A DNA stretch of 64,000 nucleotides from Actinomycetota bacterium (lineage in GTDB: Bacteria > Actinomycetota > Thermoleophilia > Solirubrobacterales > Solirubrobacteraceae): the NCBI GenBank assembly GCA_018268595.1, contig JAFDWH010000001.1:62001-126000 (forward strand), in the 5' to 3' direction. Shown here piece by piece: positions 47,210 through 56,632 of the stretch. The notes beneath the pieces are model-generated. The model did no database searches. It was given only the letters and a program-made list of their open reading frames with translations, and was not told the origin of the DNA. The stretch's first letter is position 1. Each line of letters begins with the position of its first letter. The position numbers and the translations under genes were made by a program.

Positions 47210-47485
47210 TCAGTCGCCGACGTCGAACATCGCGTCGAGGTCGTGTCTGGAGTAGACCTCGAACGCCAGCAGCGTCTGCGTCTTGACGATGCCCGGGAGC
47301 TGCGCGAGCTGCTCGGTGATGACGTGCGCGAGGTCGTGCTGCTCGCGCAGCCGCAGGATCGCTGCGAAGTCCCACTCGCCCGTGATCGAGTACGCCTCCG
47401 CGACGCCCGGCACGTCCGCCAGCAGGCCGCCGAGCTCCGGCAGCGCGGTGCGCTCCGCCTGGATCAGGACGATCGCGTGCGTCAC
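47210..47485 (-). CDS. Stand-alone Lrp/AsnC ligand-binding (RAM) domain protein
   Basis: A 91-residue protein equal to the C-terminal RAM domain of Lrp regulators, without an HTH: AIVLIQAERTALPELGGLLADVPGVAEAYSITGEWDF and IVKTQTLLAFEVYS. Stand-alone versions form rings that bind amino acids and modulate partner proteins. The GTG start at 47485 overlaps the stop of the UPF0173 hydrolase gene (GTGA). Operon order 48484-47210: unknown protein, hydrolase, RAM domain. Confidence 0.85.
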   Translation of the reverse strand: MTHAIVLIQAERTALPELGGLLADVPGVAEAYSITGEWDFAAILRLREQHDLAHVITEQLAQLPGIVKTQTLLAFEVYSRHDLDAMFDVGD

Positions 47486-48156
47486 GACGACCAGCTCTCG
47501 CCCGGCGCCAGCACGACCACCTGCGAGGCCGTCTGCGCCTCGACGTCCGTCTTGAACGCCTGCGCGTCCGTCTCGATCGGCGGGAACGTGTCGTAGTGGA
47601 TCGGCACGACCGTCCTCGCGCCGACCAGGCGCACCGCCTCGACCGCGTCGTGACGGTCCATCGTGTAGTGACCGCCGATCGGCACGAGCGCCACGTCGAT
47701 CTCGCGCCCGCGGCCGACGAGCTGCAGGTCGGAGAAGAGGCACGTGTCGCCGAGGTGGTAGATCGTCGTGCCCGCGAACTCGATCAGCAGGCCGCAGGCG
47801 ATGCTCGGCGTGCCGCCCGGGGAGGTCGAGGTGTGCCAGGCGGGGACGAGCTTCACGGAGCCCCAGTCGAAGGTCTCCGTGCCGCCGAGGTTCGGGTCGC
47901 GCACGTCGACCCCCTCGCCGCCCAGCTCGTTCGCCAGCTCGACGACCGCCACGACGGTCGCGCCGGTGCGCTTCGCGATCGCGACCGTGTCGCCGACGTG
48001 GTCGCCGTGGCCGTGCGAGACGAGGATCGTCGTCGCGTCGAGCTCGTCCGCGCTCGCGGCCGCTCTCGGGTTGCCCGTCAGGAACGGGTCGACGAGCACG
48101 CTCGTCCCGCCGTCGCTCAGCGCGAAGGCCGCGTGGCCCAGGAAGCGCAGCTCCAT
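47482..48156 (-). CDS. UPF0173-family metal-dependent hydrolase (MBL fold)
   Basis: A 224-residue MBL-fold protein beginning MELRFLGHAAFAL, with the metal motif HGHGDH (VSHGHGDHVGD), further ligands in PAWHTS and LGDTCLFSD, and the C-terminal VVPIHYDTFPPIE that defines the UPF0173/YtkL family. Physiological substrate unknown. The ATG follows the upstream small gene's stop by one base and the 3' end overlaps the RAM-domain gene, so the three are translationally coupled. Confidence 0.9.
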   Translation of the reverse strand: MELRFLGHAAFALSDGGTSVLVDPFLTGNPRAAASADELDATTILVSHGHGDHVGDTVAIAKRTGATVVAVVELANELGGEGVDVRDPNLGGTETFDWGSVKLVPAWHTSTSPGGTPSIACGLLIEFAGTTIYHLGDTCLFSDLQLVGRGREIDVALVPIGGHYTMDRHDAVEAVRLVGARTVVPIHYDTFPPIETDAQAFKTDVEAQTASQVVVLAPGESWSS

Positions 48157-48157
48157 C

Positions 48158-48484
48158 TCAGTCCCCTTCCGTCGAATCGTCCAGCGTGCGCGCCAGCTCG
48201 AAGCCGACCGCCACGCCCACCAGCATGCCCAGGCGCGTCTCCTCCGCCACGAGCGTGCCGATCGCCTGCCTGCGCGCCTCGACGTCGCCCGCCTCCGCCG
48301 CCGTCGCGACCGCTTGCTCGTGCGTCTCGCCGAACCAGCCGCCGGCCGCGAGCGCCTCGTCGAGCACACGATGCAGTTGCGGCGCCGCGCGCGCGACCAG
48401 CGCCTGCGCCTCGCGCAGCCGCCCCTCCTCGTTCAGCGCGGCGAGCGCCGCGTCGATCTCCGCGTCGGTGTAGGCGCGCTCCAC
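48158..48484 (-). CDS. Small helical protein of unknown function
   Basis: A 108-residue acidic, probably all-helical protein (MERAYTDAEIDAALAALNEE...). It has no signal peptide, cysteines or recognisable catalytic motif. The regular spacing of Ala/Glu/Arg suggests a helical bundle. Its stop is one base before the UPF0173 gene start, making it the first gene of that operon. I do not recognise the family. Confidence 0.65.
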   Translation of the reverse strand: MERAYTDAEIDAALAALNEEGRLREAQALVARAAPQLHRVLDEALAAGGWFGETHEQAVATAAEAGDVEARRQAIGTLVAEETRLGMLVGVAVGFELARTLDDSTEGD

Positions 48485-48518
48485 TGCGGCGGATCATAAA
48501 GCGGCGCCGGCGCCGGGA

Positions 48519-49295
48519 TCAGCGCGCCGCCGCCAGCCGCGCCAGCGGATAGCCGAGCGCGACGCCCGCCACCAGGCCGGTCGCACCGGCGAGCGGGTCT
48601 GCCCAGTCGACCGCGATCGGCAGCAGCAGGAGCACCACGCCGAAGACGGCGGCGCCGAGCAGGTCGCCGTCGATCTCGCGCCCGCGCCGGGCAGCGCGCA
48701 GATCCGGCAGCGCCCACGCGACCAGCAGCGCGAGCGCCGCGCCGTTGCCGCCGAGCGCGGTCGGGAACGTCTCGGTCGCGGCCACGACCGCCATCCCGCC
48801 GGCGCCGCCGGCGAGGAACAGCAGCGCAACCGCGAGCGGGCCGTGGCGCCGCTCGACGAGCCAGCCGAACAGCGCGATCGCGAACAGCGCGACGAACGCG
48901 TAGCCGCTGTTCTCGTACGCGAACGGCGCCGTCAGCACGTGCCACCAGGCGCCGGTCGGCCTGCCGACGATCGCGACGTCGACGAGGTTCACGACGTCGG
49001 CGCGCAGCAGCACGAACAGCACGAGGCTCGCGCCGACGAGCGCGCCCGTCGCGTACGGCCGCCCGTCGGGCCGGATTCCCGGCATCTCGCCGCGCCGCAA
49101 CGGCCCGAGCGACGGCGCGGGCGCGCGCCGGCGCGCCCTGCGGCGCTCCTTCTCCGCGAGACGACCGTCGCGGTCGAGCTTCGGCGCGCGCTTGCGCAGG
49201 CGGCTGCCGCAGTACGGGCACTCGGTGATGTACGGGCTGACCTCCGATCCGCAGTGCTTGCAGATCACGAACAGATCGGGGCCGCCGCTGGTCAC
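48519..49295 (-). CDS. Rhomboid-fold membrane protein with N-terminal zinc ribbon; catalytic dyad lost
   Basis: A 258-residue protein. Residues 12-29 form a zinc ribbon (CKHC...CPYC), followed by a basic linker and about six membrane segments. The segment PTALGGNGAALALLVAW aligns with the rhomboid GxSG active-site helix, but Ser is Asn; the AHxGG helix, which carries the catalytic His, reads AGATGLVAGVALGY with no His. It is therefore probably a pseudo-rhomboid, which would bind rather than cut membrane proteins. GTG start at 49295. Stand-alone between divergent or unrelated neighbours. Confidence 0.72.
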   Translation of the reverse strand: MTSGGPDLFVICKHCGSEVSPYITECPYCGSRLRKRAPKLDRDGRLAEKERRRARRRAPAPSLGPLRRGEMPGIRPDGRPYATGALVGASLVLFVLLRADVVNLVDVAIVGRPTGAWWHVLTAPFAYENSGYAFVALFAIALFGWLVERRHGPLAVALLFLAGGAGGMAVVAATETFPTALGGNGAALALLVAWALPDLRAARRGREIDGDLLGAAVFGVVLLLLPIAVDWADPLAGATGLVAGVALGYPLARLAAAR

Positions 49296-49349
49296 CCGAT
49301 CGATTCTAGAGCGCCGGCGCAGGCGTCCGGAAGCCTCACAAGACCCGCA

Positions 49350-50456
49350 TCAGCCGACGTCCACGGTCGCCGCGGCGATCTCCGCGACCACCTCGCGCAG
49401 GTCGTGGTTGGCCTCGTGCACGACGAGCTGGCGCGCCGCGCCGTTGCCGCGCTCGAGCAGGTCCTCAACGCCCGCCAGCTCGGCCGCCGAGCCCAGCTCC
49501 TCGGCATGCGGCCGCAGCCGGTCGAGCAACCGCCGCGCCAGCGCGCGCGTGCCGACGCGCTCGCGCGAGGGCAGGTCGACCAGCTCGCCGTCGAGCCCGT
49601 GCCGCGCGGCCAGCCACTTGTTCTCGTCGACCATCTGGTGCGGGTACGTCGTGAGCCGGCCGCCGGCCTCGAAGTGCTCGGCCAGCTCCTTCACCATCGC
49701 CTGGATCAGCGCCGCCAGCCCGATCGTGTGCTCCCAGCGCGTCTGCGCGTCCATCACGCGGATCTCGACCGTGCCGAGGTTCGGGTGCGGGCGCACGTCG
49801 TACCAGAGGTACGTGTAGTCGTCGATCACACGTGAGGCGACCATGAACTCGATCTTCTGCGCGTAGTCGTCCCAGCCGTCGTACGTCGGCGGGATCCCGA
49901 CGCGCGGGAAGGCACGGAAGATCGGCGTGCGGGTCGAGGCGAGGCCGGTCGCGTCGGCGCGCCAGAAGGGCGAGTTCGCCGACAGCGCGAGCAGCACCGG
50001 CAGGTGCACGCGCATCCCGTTGGCGACGTGGATCGCCTTCTCGCGGTCGTCGAGCCCGACGTGCACGTGCTGGCCGAACAGCAGCTCCTGACGCGCCACG
50101 AAGCGCAGGTCGCTGACGAGGTCGCGGTAGCGCGGGCGCGCGACGATCCGCTGCTGCTCCCACATCGCGAACGGGTGCGTGCCGGCGGCGCCGATCGTCA
50201 GGCCTCTCGCGGCGGCCGCCGCGGCGACCTGCGCACGCAGCGCGCGCAGCTCGGCACCCGCCTCGGCCGCGTTCGGACGCGGCGAGGTCGCGATCTCCAG
50301 CACCGACTCCATCAGCTCGGGCTTGACGCGCTCGTCCTGCTGTCCCTCCAGCAGCGACTCGATCGCGTTGACGAGCTCCAGCGTCTCGGCGTCGAGGATC
50401 ATCAGCTCCTCCTCGATGCCGATCGTGTAGTTGGGGCCGCTGAAGTTGGCGTCCAC
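49350..50456 (-). CDS. Carboxylate-amine ligase / glutamate-cysteine ligase type 2 (YbdK family)
   Basis: A 368-residue GCS2-type ligase. Recognisable blocks are YTIGIEEELMILDAETLEL, ARQELLFGQHVHVGLDD, ATGLASTRTPIFRAFPR and RPHPNLGTVEIRVMDAQTR. Family members join glutamate and cysteine weakly or make other amide bonds with ATP. Glutathione is not expected in this lineage, so the product is uncertain. GTG 50456 begins VDANFSGPNY; a longer frame upstream enters the divergent promoter region of the DUF2090 gene. Confidence 0.9.
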   Translation of the reverse strand: MDANFSGPNYTIGIEEELMILDAETLELVNAIESLLEGQQDERVKPELMESVLEIATSPRPNAAEAGAELRALRAQVAAAAAARGLTIGAAGTHPFAMWEQQRIVARPRYRDLVSDLRFVARQELLFGQHVHVGLDDREKAIHVANGMRVHLPVLLALSANSPFWRADATGLASTRTPIFRAFPRVGIPPTYDGWDDYAQKIEFMVASRVIDDYTYLWYDVRPHPNLGTVEIRVMDAQTRWEHTIGLAALIQAMVKELAEHFEAGGRLTTYPHQMVDENKWLAARHGLDGELVDLPSRERVGTRALARRLLDRLRPHAEELGSAAELAGVEDLLERGNGAARQLVVHEANHDLREVVAEIAAATVDVG

Positions 50457-50548
50457 GGGGCGGCAGCGTAGCCGGCGTAGAGGCGGTGCAAACGGCGGCG
50501 CAGGGGTACACTCGGCCGGCGCTGGCACCCGACGAAGGACGAAAATTC

Positions 50549-51466
50549 ATGGCTCTCGGCTACGACGGCAAGCTCTACATCCTCGCGTTCGACCACCGCG
50601 GCTCGTTCCAGAAGAAGATGTTCGGGATCGCGGGCGACCCGACGCCGGAGGAGACGGCGACGATCGCCGACGCGAAGCGGCTCGTCTACGAGGGCATGGA
50701 GCTGGCGGTCGAGCGCGGCGCCGAGGCCGGCGCGACCGGCGTCCTCGTCGACGAGCAGTTCGGCAGCGACGTGCCCGCCCGTGCGAAGGCGAAGGGCCTC
50801 AAGCTCGCGATGCCGGTCGAGAAGAGCGGCCAGGACGAGTTCGACTTCCAGTACGGCGAGGACTTCGGCGCCCACATCGAGCAGTTCGACCCGGACTTCA
50901 ACAAGGTGCTCGTGCGCTACAACCCGGACGGCGACGCGGTGATGAACGAGCGCCAGCTCGGCCGCTTGAAGACGCTTGCCGACTGGCTGCACGCGAACGG
51001 CCGTCTGTTCCTGTTCGAGCTGCTGGTGCCGGCCGAGCCGGCCCAGCTCGAGGCGGTCGGCGGCGACGTCGACCGATATGACAGCGAGCTGCGCCCGGAG
51101 CTGATGCGGCGCGCGATCGAGGCGATCCAGGACTTCGGCATCGAGGTCGACATCTGGAAGATCGAGGGCGTCGACGCGCAGGCGGACGCGCAGATGCTCG
51201 CCGAGCAGACGCGTTCGGGCGAGGGCCGCGAGAACGTCGTGTGCGTGCTGCTCGGCCGCGGCGCGAGCGACGCGAAGGTCGACCACTGGCTGCGCGAGGC
51301 GGCGCCGGTCGACGGCTTCGTCGGCTTCGCGATCGGCCGCTCGATCTGGTGGGACGCGCTCAGAGGCTTCCTCGACGGGTCCGTCGCGCGCGAGGACGCA
51401 ACGTCGCAGATCGCCGACAACTACCTGCGCTTCATCAAGGTCTACGAGCAGCAAGAGGTCGCCTGA
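50549..51466 (+). CDS. DUF2090-domain protein, class I aldolase-like (IolJ-type activity possible)
   Basis: A 305-residue TIM-barrel-like protein starting MALGYDGKLYILAFDHRGSF. The AFDHRGSF block, VDEQFGSDVPARAKAKG and VDIWKIEGVDAQ (candidate Schiff-base Lys) match the DUF2090 domain, which forms the aldolase half of bifunctional 5-dehydro-2-deoxygluconokinase proteins in inositol breakdown. Here it stands alone, with no iol genes near, so the sugar-phosphate substrate is open. ATG 50549 has AAGGA at 50535-50539; TACACT at 50507-50512 may be its -10 box. Confidence 0.85.
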   Translation: MALGYDGKLYILAFDHRGSFQKKMFGIAGDPTPEETATIADAKRLVYEGMELAVERGAEAGATGVLVDEQFGSDVPARAKAKGLKLAMPVEKSGQDEFDFQYGEDFGAHIEQFDPDFNKVLVRYNPDGDAVMNERQLGRLKTLADWLHANGRLFLFELLVPAEPAQLEAVGGDVDRYDSELRPELMRRAIEAIQDFGIEVDIWKIEGVDAQADAQMLAEQTRSGEGRENVVCVLLGRGASDAKVDHWLREAAPVDGFVGFAIGRSIWWDALRGFLDGSVAREDATSQIADNYLRFIKVYEQQEVA

Positions 51467-51518
51467 CTCGTTGCGAACCGAGGCTGCGGCGCGGCATGCG
51501 CGGCCGTAGCCTCGGCGC

Positions 51519-52052
51519 ATGACCTGGCCGCGCGCGCTTCCCTGGATCGCCCTGCTGCTGCTCGCCGGCCTCGTGCTGGGCGACGTGCACGCGCCGCGCT
51601 GGCTCACGGGCGGCGACGGCACGACGCTCGCCGCCGGCGGCACCGCGTCGGCGCGCCTGGAGCGCGTGGTCGACGGCGACACGATCGTCGCCCAGGTCGC
51701 GGGGCGCGAGGAGCGAATCCGCTTCATCGGGGTCGACACGCCCGAGACGGTCAAGCCGAACACGCCGGTGCAGTGCTACGGGCCGCAGGCGCACGACCTC
51801 AACGCGCGCCTGCTGGGCGCGGCCGGCACGCCGCTGACGCTGCGCTTCGACCGCGAGCTGCGCGACCGCTACGGCCGCCTGCTCGCGTACGTCTACCGCG
51901 CCCGCGACGGGCTGTTCGTCAACGCCCGCCTGGTCGCGGCCGGCGCCGCGCGCACGCTCGAGATCGCCCCGAACACGACGTATGCGGCTCCGCTCGGCAC
52001 GCTGCAGCGGCGCGCGCAGGGGGCCGCGCGCGGCCTCTGGGGCGCCTGCTGA
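51519..52052 (+). CDS. Secreted or membrane-anchored thermonuclease (SNase-like)
   Basis: A 177-residue protein with an N-terminal hydrophobic segment (residues 9-22, signal peptide or anchor) and a staphylococcal-nuclease domain. Metal and catalytic residues are visible: VVDGDTIVAQ (Asp), IRFIGVDTPETVK (Arg, Asp, Glu) and RDRYGRLLAYVY (Arg). It would degrade extracellular nucleic acid with calcium. ATG 51519. Stand-alone between the DUF2090 gene and a small membrane gene; a 6-cysteine pattern is absent, only two Cys occur. Confidence 0.9.
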   Translation: MTWPRALPWIALLLLAGLVLGDVHAPRWLTGGDGTTLAAGGTASARLERVVDGDTIVAQVAGREERIRFIGVDTPETVKPNTPVQCYGPQAHDLNARLLGAAGTPLTLRFDRELRDRYGRLLAYVYRARDGLFVNARLVAAGAARTLEIAPNTTYAAPLGTLQRRAQGAARGLWGAC

Positions 52053-52106
52053 GCCGGCGGGACGCGACTCGACGGTGCGGTGCCCGCTGGTAGGGTGTCC
52101 TGCCCT

Positions 52107-52346
52107 ATGAAGATGCGACAGAGCCTCGCTCAGCTCGAGCAGGCCTTCTTCGAGGAGACGGCGCAGGATCGCGTCCGCCGCGAGCGACTGCGCGAGACGG
52201 CCGCTCAGCGCACCCGCCGGCGCCAGCGCGAACGGCTGCACAAGCACGGCAACTGGCGCTTCGGCTTCCTCGTGCTCTCGATCGTCGTGACCGCCGTCGT
52301 GGTGACGATCGCGATGTTCGAGACGCTGTACTACGTGATGGGCTGA
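52107..52346 (+). CDS. Small basic single-pass membrane protein
   Basis: A 79-residue protein: a highly charged helical N-terminal half rich in Arg/Glu/Gln (probable coiled coil, residues 5-48) and one membrane segment (FGFLVLSIVVTAVVVTIAMF, about 52-71) with a short outer tail. ATG 52107 lies 10 nt after TAGGGT (52091-52096), so the transcript is nearly leaderless. Function unknown. The type resembles small divisome or envelope adaptor proteins, but this is only an analogy. Confidence 0.72.
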   Translation: MKMRQSLAQLEQAFFEETAQDRVRRERLRETAAQRTRRRQRERLHKHGNWRFGFLVLSIVVTAVVVTIAMFETLYYVMG

Positions 52347-52368
52347 GCGCCCACCTGGAGCCCGCAGG

Positions 52369-52596
52369 TCACTGCTCGGAGCCGATGTCGCGCAGCGCGG
52401 CGTCGACCTCGTCGCGCGCACCCTCGCCGGCCGACTCCTGCTGGATCTCCAAGTAGACCTCCTTGCGGAAGACCGGAATGTCGCGCGGCGCCTGGATGCC
52501 GATGCGGACCTTCTCACCCATGATCGCGAGGACCGAGACCTCGATGTCGTCCCCGATCATGATGCTCTGGTTGGACTTGCGCGTCAGGACCAACAT
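52369..52596 (-). CDS. csrA: Carbon storage regulator CsrA (RNA-binding)
   Basis: A 75-residue CsrA. The N-terminal [20 protein letters not shown], the central [21 protein letters not shown] and the RNA-binding Arg in the second region are fully conserved. It has a 15-residue acidic C-terminal tail. CsrA dimers bind GGA motifs near translation starts and in many bacteria control flagellin. No flagellar gene or fliW lies in this window, which is odd for csrA. The leader contains GGGAGG and ATGGACA, so autoregulation is possible. ATG 52596; long upstream frame extensions are not coding. Confidence 0.95.
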   Translation of the reverse strand: MLVLTRKSNQSIMIGDDIEVSVLAIMGEKVRIGIQAPRDIPVFRKEVYLEIQQESAGEGARDEVDAALRDIGSEQ

Positions 52597-52757
52597 TGCG
52601 CGGTCGCCTCCCTGCTGTCCATAGTGGCCGGAAGAGCGATCGGACGGTGAGGCAAGCGTTCCCGATCCCTCTTGACCAAGGATAGCCACACCCCCTGTCG
52701 CGTTGCCCATTTCCCGGCGGATCGCCGTCCGCCCAGTTTCGCTAGTCTGCCCGGCCG

Positions 52758-53348
52758 ATGGCACGTAGATCGCTTCGCCCCCAACTGAACCAGATCCGCA
52801 CGTGGGTCCGCCAGGGCCGCACGGATGCGTGGATCGCACATCAACTCGAGGTCACGACGCAGCAGATCGCGGCTTTCAAGCGCGAGAACGAGCTCGTGCC
52901 CGACGAGGCGGAGCCGAACGGCGCCGCTGTCGACTTCGATGACGAGATCGACCTGCGCGCCGAGGACGACGCGCTGATCGCCGCCGAGCTCGAGGCCGCG
53001 CAGAAGCAGCGCGAGCGGGAGGAGGCCGAGGCCGCCAAGAAGGCGGCGCGCAGACGGCCCCGCAGACCGGCCGCAGCCGAGGACGAGACCGAGGCCGAGG
53101 CTGAGGGCGACGACGAGGACAGACCCGCCCGTCGCCGCGGCCGTCGTGGCGGTCGCCGCCGCAAGCCGCACGCCGGCGGTCCGCTCGAGGGCACGTTCGA
53201 CCACGGCGACGAGGGCTACGGCCTGTGGCTCGACCCGGCCGTGCAGGACGACCCCGTCTACGCCGAGCACTGGGCCGGGCATCGCCCGGTCGAGATCACG
53301 ATCGAGGAGGACCAGATCGTGATTCGCCGCATCTCCGACGACGGCTGA
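52758..53348 (+). CDS. Conserved-looking hypothetical protein with N-terminal HTH-like and charged middle region
   Basis: A 196-residue protein in three parts: an N-terminal segment ([25 protein letters not shown]) that looks like a small helix-turn-helix, a low-complexity acidic then Arg/Lys-rich middle (about 60-135), and a compact C-terminal domain ([20 protein letters not shown], then [15 protein letters not shown]). Suggests a nucleic-acid-binding protein. ATG 52758 lies 9 nt after TAGTCT (52743-52748). Divergent from csrA across 161 nt. I do not recognise a family. Confidence 0.72.
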   Translation: MARRSLRPQLNQIRTWVRQGRTDAWIAHQLEVTTQQIAAFKRENELVPDEAEPNGAAVDFDDEIDLRAEDDALIAAELEAAQKQREREEAEAAKKAARRRPRRPAAAEDETEAEAEGDDEDRPARRRGRRGGRRRKPHAGGPLEGTFDHGDEGYGLWLDPAVQDDPVYAEHWAGHRPVEITIEEDQIVIRRISDDG

Positions 53349-53384
53349 CCCGTCGCCTCGCCGCCCCGCTCGCCCGCGCCGTCT

Positions 53385-53744
53385 CTACGGCCGGTCGAGC
53401 GGCTGCTGCTGGTGCTCGATCTCGTCCGGCTCGCGCCGGCGACCGCCCGACCAGTCGGACGCCTCGCGCACGTAGCGCGCAAAGGCGGCGTCGCCGGCCG
53501 TCTGCGCGTCCCATGCGCGCGGGTCGTTCGGCACGGTCGCGATCGCGACGTCGAGGCACCAGTCGGTTCCGGCGCTGTACAGCTCGGCCAGCTCGCCGGT
53601 CGTGAACGGGCCGCCGAGCCGGCGGCGCAGCTCGTCGACGATGCGGTCGGCCACGCGCTCGAGCAGGCGCCGCTCGTCCGGCTCCGCACGGCTCAGGCGC
53701 CGTTGGCCGTCGCTCCAGAGCTGCAGGGCGGTGTCGACGTGCAT
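53385..53744 (-). CDS. Hypothetical protein downstream of ftsB
   Basis: A 119-residue soluble protein. It has a helical N-terminal half (MHVDTALQLWSDGQRRLSRAEPDERRLLERVADRIVDELRRRLG), the block FTTGELAELYSAGTDWCLDVAI and a polar Gln-rich end. No signal peptide or known catalytic motif. It lies 33 nt after the ftsB-like gene on the same strand and is probably the last gene of the eno-ftsB run. Family not recognised. Confidence 0.65.
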   Translation of the reverse strand: MHVDTALQLWSDGQRRLSRAEPDERRLLERVADRIVDELRRRLGGPFTTGELAELYSAGTDWCLDVAIATVPNDPRAWDAQTAGDAAFARYVREASDWSGGRRREPDEIEHQQQPLDRP

Positions 53745-53777
53745 GTGCCGCGCAGGCTACCCGCCCGCGCGCCGCAG

Positions 53778-54140
53778 CTAGTCGTTCGGCAGATCGCCGA
53801 CGACGTAGGAGCGCTCACCCGGCTTGACCATCCCGAGGCGGCGCGCCTCGGACTGGAGGGTGCGCGGGTCGCGCAGCGCGCTCGCGCGCCGCTGCAACGC
53901 GTCGTGCTCCTGCTGAAGCTGGCGCAGCTGCGCCTGCTTGGCGTTCGACTCGTGCCACGTCGACAGCAGCGACCGAGCCGGTCCGACGTAGGCGAGCGCG
54001 ACCAGCAGCAGCAGCACGAGCAGCGCCGTGCGCCCGACGCGGTCCCAGCGCACGCGCATCGCGGCGGCGCCGAGCGCGGTCGTGGCGACGGGACGGGCGG
54101 GCTGGCGACGACGACTGGCGGCGGATGCGGCGGGCGGCAT
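53778..54140 (-). CDS. ftsB: FtsB/DivIC-type septum formation initiator protein
   Basis: A 120-residue bitopic protein. A basic cytoplasmic N-terminus (1-37), one membrane helix (TALLVLLLLVALAYVGPARS, about 38-57) and an extracytoplasmic coiled coil (AKQAQLRQLQQEHDALQRRASAL) precede the conserved tail RRLGMVKPGERSYVV. FtsB/DivIC forms the FtsQBL complex at the division site. Position directly after eno is the conserved actinobacterial and firmicute order. ATG 54140 (MPPAASAAS). Confidence 0.92.
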   Translation of the reverse strand: MPPAASAASRRRQPARPVATTALGAAAMRVRWDRVGRTALLVLLLLVALAYVGPARSLLSTWHESNAKQAQLRQLQQEHDALQRRASALRDPRTLQSEARRLGMVKPGERSYVVGDLPND

Positions 54141-54195
54141 TGCGACCCTTTCGCGCGCCGCCCGCGTTCTCCTTCCCGCTGTCGCGAAGAGGCGG

Positions 54196-55641
<1,446 letters not shown>

Positions 55642-56457
55642 TCACCCATCTGAGGACGGGGACTCCGCGGTCAGGCGCCCGCGGGCGTAGTAGGCGAGTT
55701 GCTCGTCAGGCGGGAGATCCTCCCAGGCACGGCCGTCGCGTGCCGCCAACTCGACGGCGGTCTCGACGCGGCCGCGGAAGCGCTCGCTCGCCGCGCGCAG
55801 CGCCAGCTCGGGGTCGACCTTCAGCTTGCGCGCGACGTTGACGGCCGCGAACAGCACGTCGCCCAGCTCGTGGAAGCGTGCGTCGCGGGCCTCCTCGCGG
55901 TCGCCGTCGGCGACCGCCTCCAGCTCCTCCAGCTCGTCTCGTACCGACTGCAGCGGTCCTTCCACGCCCGGGAAGTCGAAGCCGCTCGACGCCGCCCGCC
56001 GCTGCACCTTGCGCGCGTGCAGCAGCGACGGCAGGTTCTCCGGCACCTCGGCGAAGACGCCCTGCTCGCGCCCGGCCTCCGTCTTCTTGATCTCGTCCCA
56101 GTTGCGCAGCACGTGCGCCGCGTCCTCGACCTCGACGTCCGAGAAGACGTGCGGGTGGCGGCGGATCAGCTTCTGGCGGCAGTGCTCGGCGACCGCGGCG
56201 AGGTCGCCGGCGCCGCGCTCCTCGAGCAGCAGCGAGAGGAAGTGGACCTGGAACAGCACGTCGCCCAGCTCGTCGCGCAGCTTGGCGTCGTCGCGCCGGT
56301 GGGCGGCGTCGGCCAGCTCGTAGGCCTCCTCGAGCGTGTGCGGGACGATCGTGCGCTCGTCCTGCTCGCGATCCCACGGGCACTCGCGCCGCAGGCGCCG
56401 GGTCAGCTCGTCGAGGCGCAGCAGCGCCTGCTGGATCTCCGGCCGGCTCGCGCTCAC
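55642..56457 (-). CDS. mazG: Nucleoside triphosphate pyrophosphohydrolase MazG
   Basis: A 271-residue MazG with two tandem all-alpha NTP-PPase domains. Domain 1: RRECPWDREQDERTIVPHTLEEAYELADA with ELGDVLFQVHF (EExxE/ExxD metal sites). Domain 2: ELEELEAVADGD...FHELGDVLFAAVN. It removes non-canonical or excess NTPs. GTG 56457 (VSASRPEIQQ) is chosen because a longer frame would run through the inverted-repeat element at 56471-56632. That element lies 14 nt upstream and must supply or host its promoter. Confidence 0.93.
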   Translation of the reverse strand: MSASRPEIQQALLRLDELTRRLRRECPWDREQDERTIVPHTLEEAYELADAAHRRDDAKLRDELGDVLFQVHFLSLLLEERGAGDLAAVAEHCRQKLIRRHPHVFSDVEVEDAAHVLRNWDEIKKTEAGREQGVFAEVPENLPSLLHARKVQRRAASSGFDFPGVEGPLQSVRDELEELEAVADGDREEARDARFHELGDVLFAAVNVARKLKVDPELALRAASERFRGRVETAVELAARDGRAWEDLPPDEQLAYYARGRLTAESPSSDG

Positions 56458-56470
56458 GCGCGGGAGCCTA

Positions 56471-56632
56471 GTAGGGATCGGCGAGACCCGCGTGAGTGGA
56501 CGGCGGATGGGCGACCAAGCGGAGCGAGAACGCAGGGCCGCCGCAATAGCAGCGCTATGCAAGGCCCGAGGACGACGCCTCCGCGCAGTGTCGACCGCCG
56601 CCGACCGCCGCGCGGGTCTCGCCGATCCCTAC
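56471..56632. mobile_element. MITE-like element, 162 bp, with 22-bp perfect terminal inverted repeats
   Basis: The ends 56471-56492 (GTAGGGATCGGCGAGACC...) and 56611-56632 are exact reverse complements over 22 nt. They are flanked by CTA on both sides (56468-56470 and 56633-56635), a possible 3-bp target duplication; the right CTA is the stop codon (TAG) of the PpiC gene. The 118-nt interior has no ORF but contains a small palindrome, ATAGC-AGC-GCTAT. This fits a non-autonomous transposon remnant; a long RNA hairpin is the alternative. Confidence 0.55.

Noticed and set aside
49350-50456. Evidence for glutathione synthesis
   Set aside because: YbdK-type ligases have weak or different activities, no glutathione synthetase is present, and the lineage is more likely to use another thiol.
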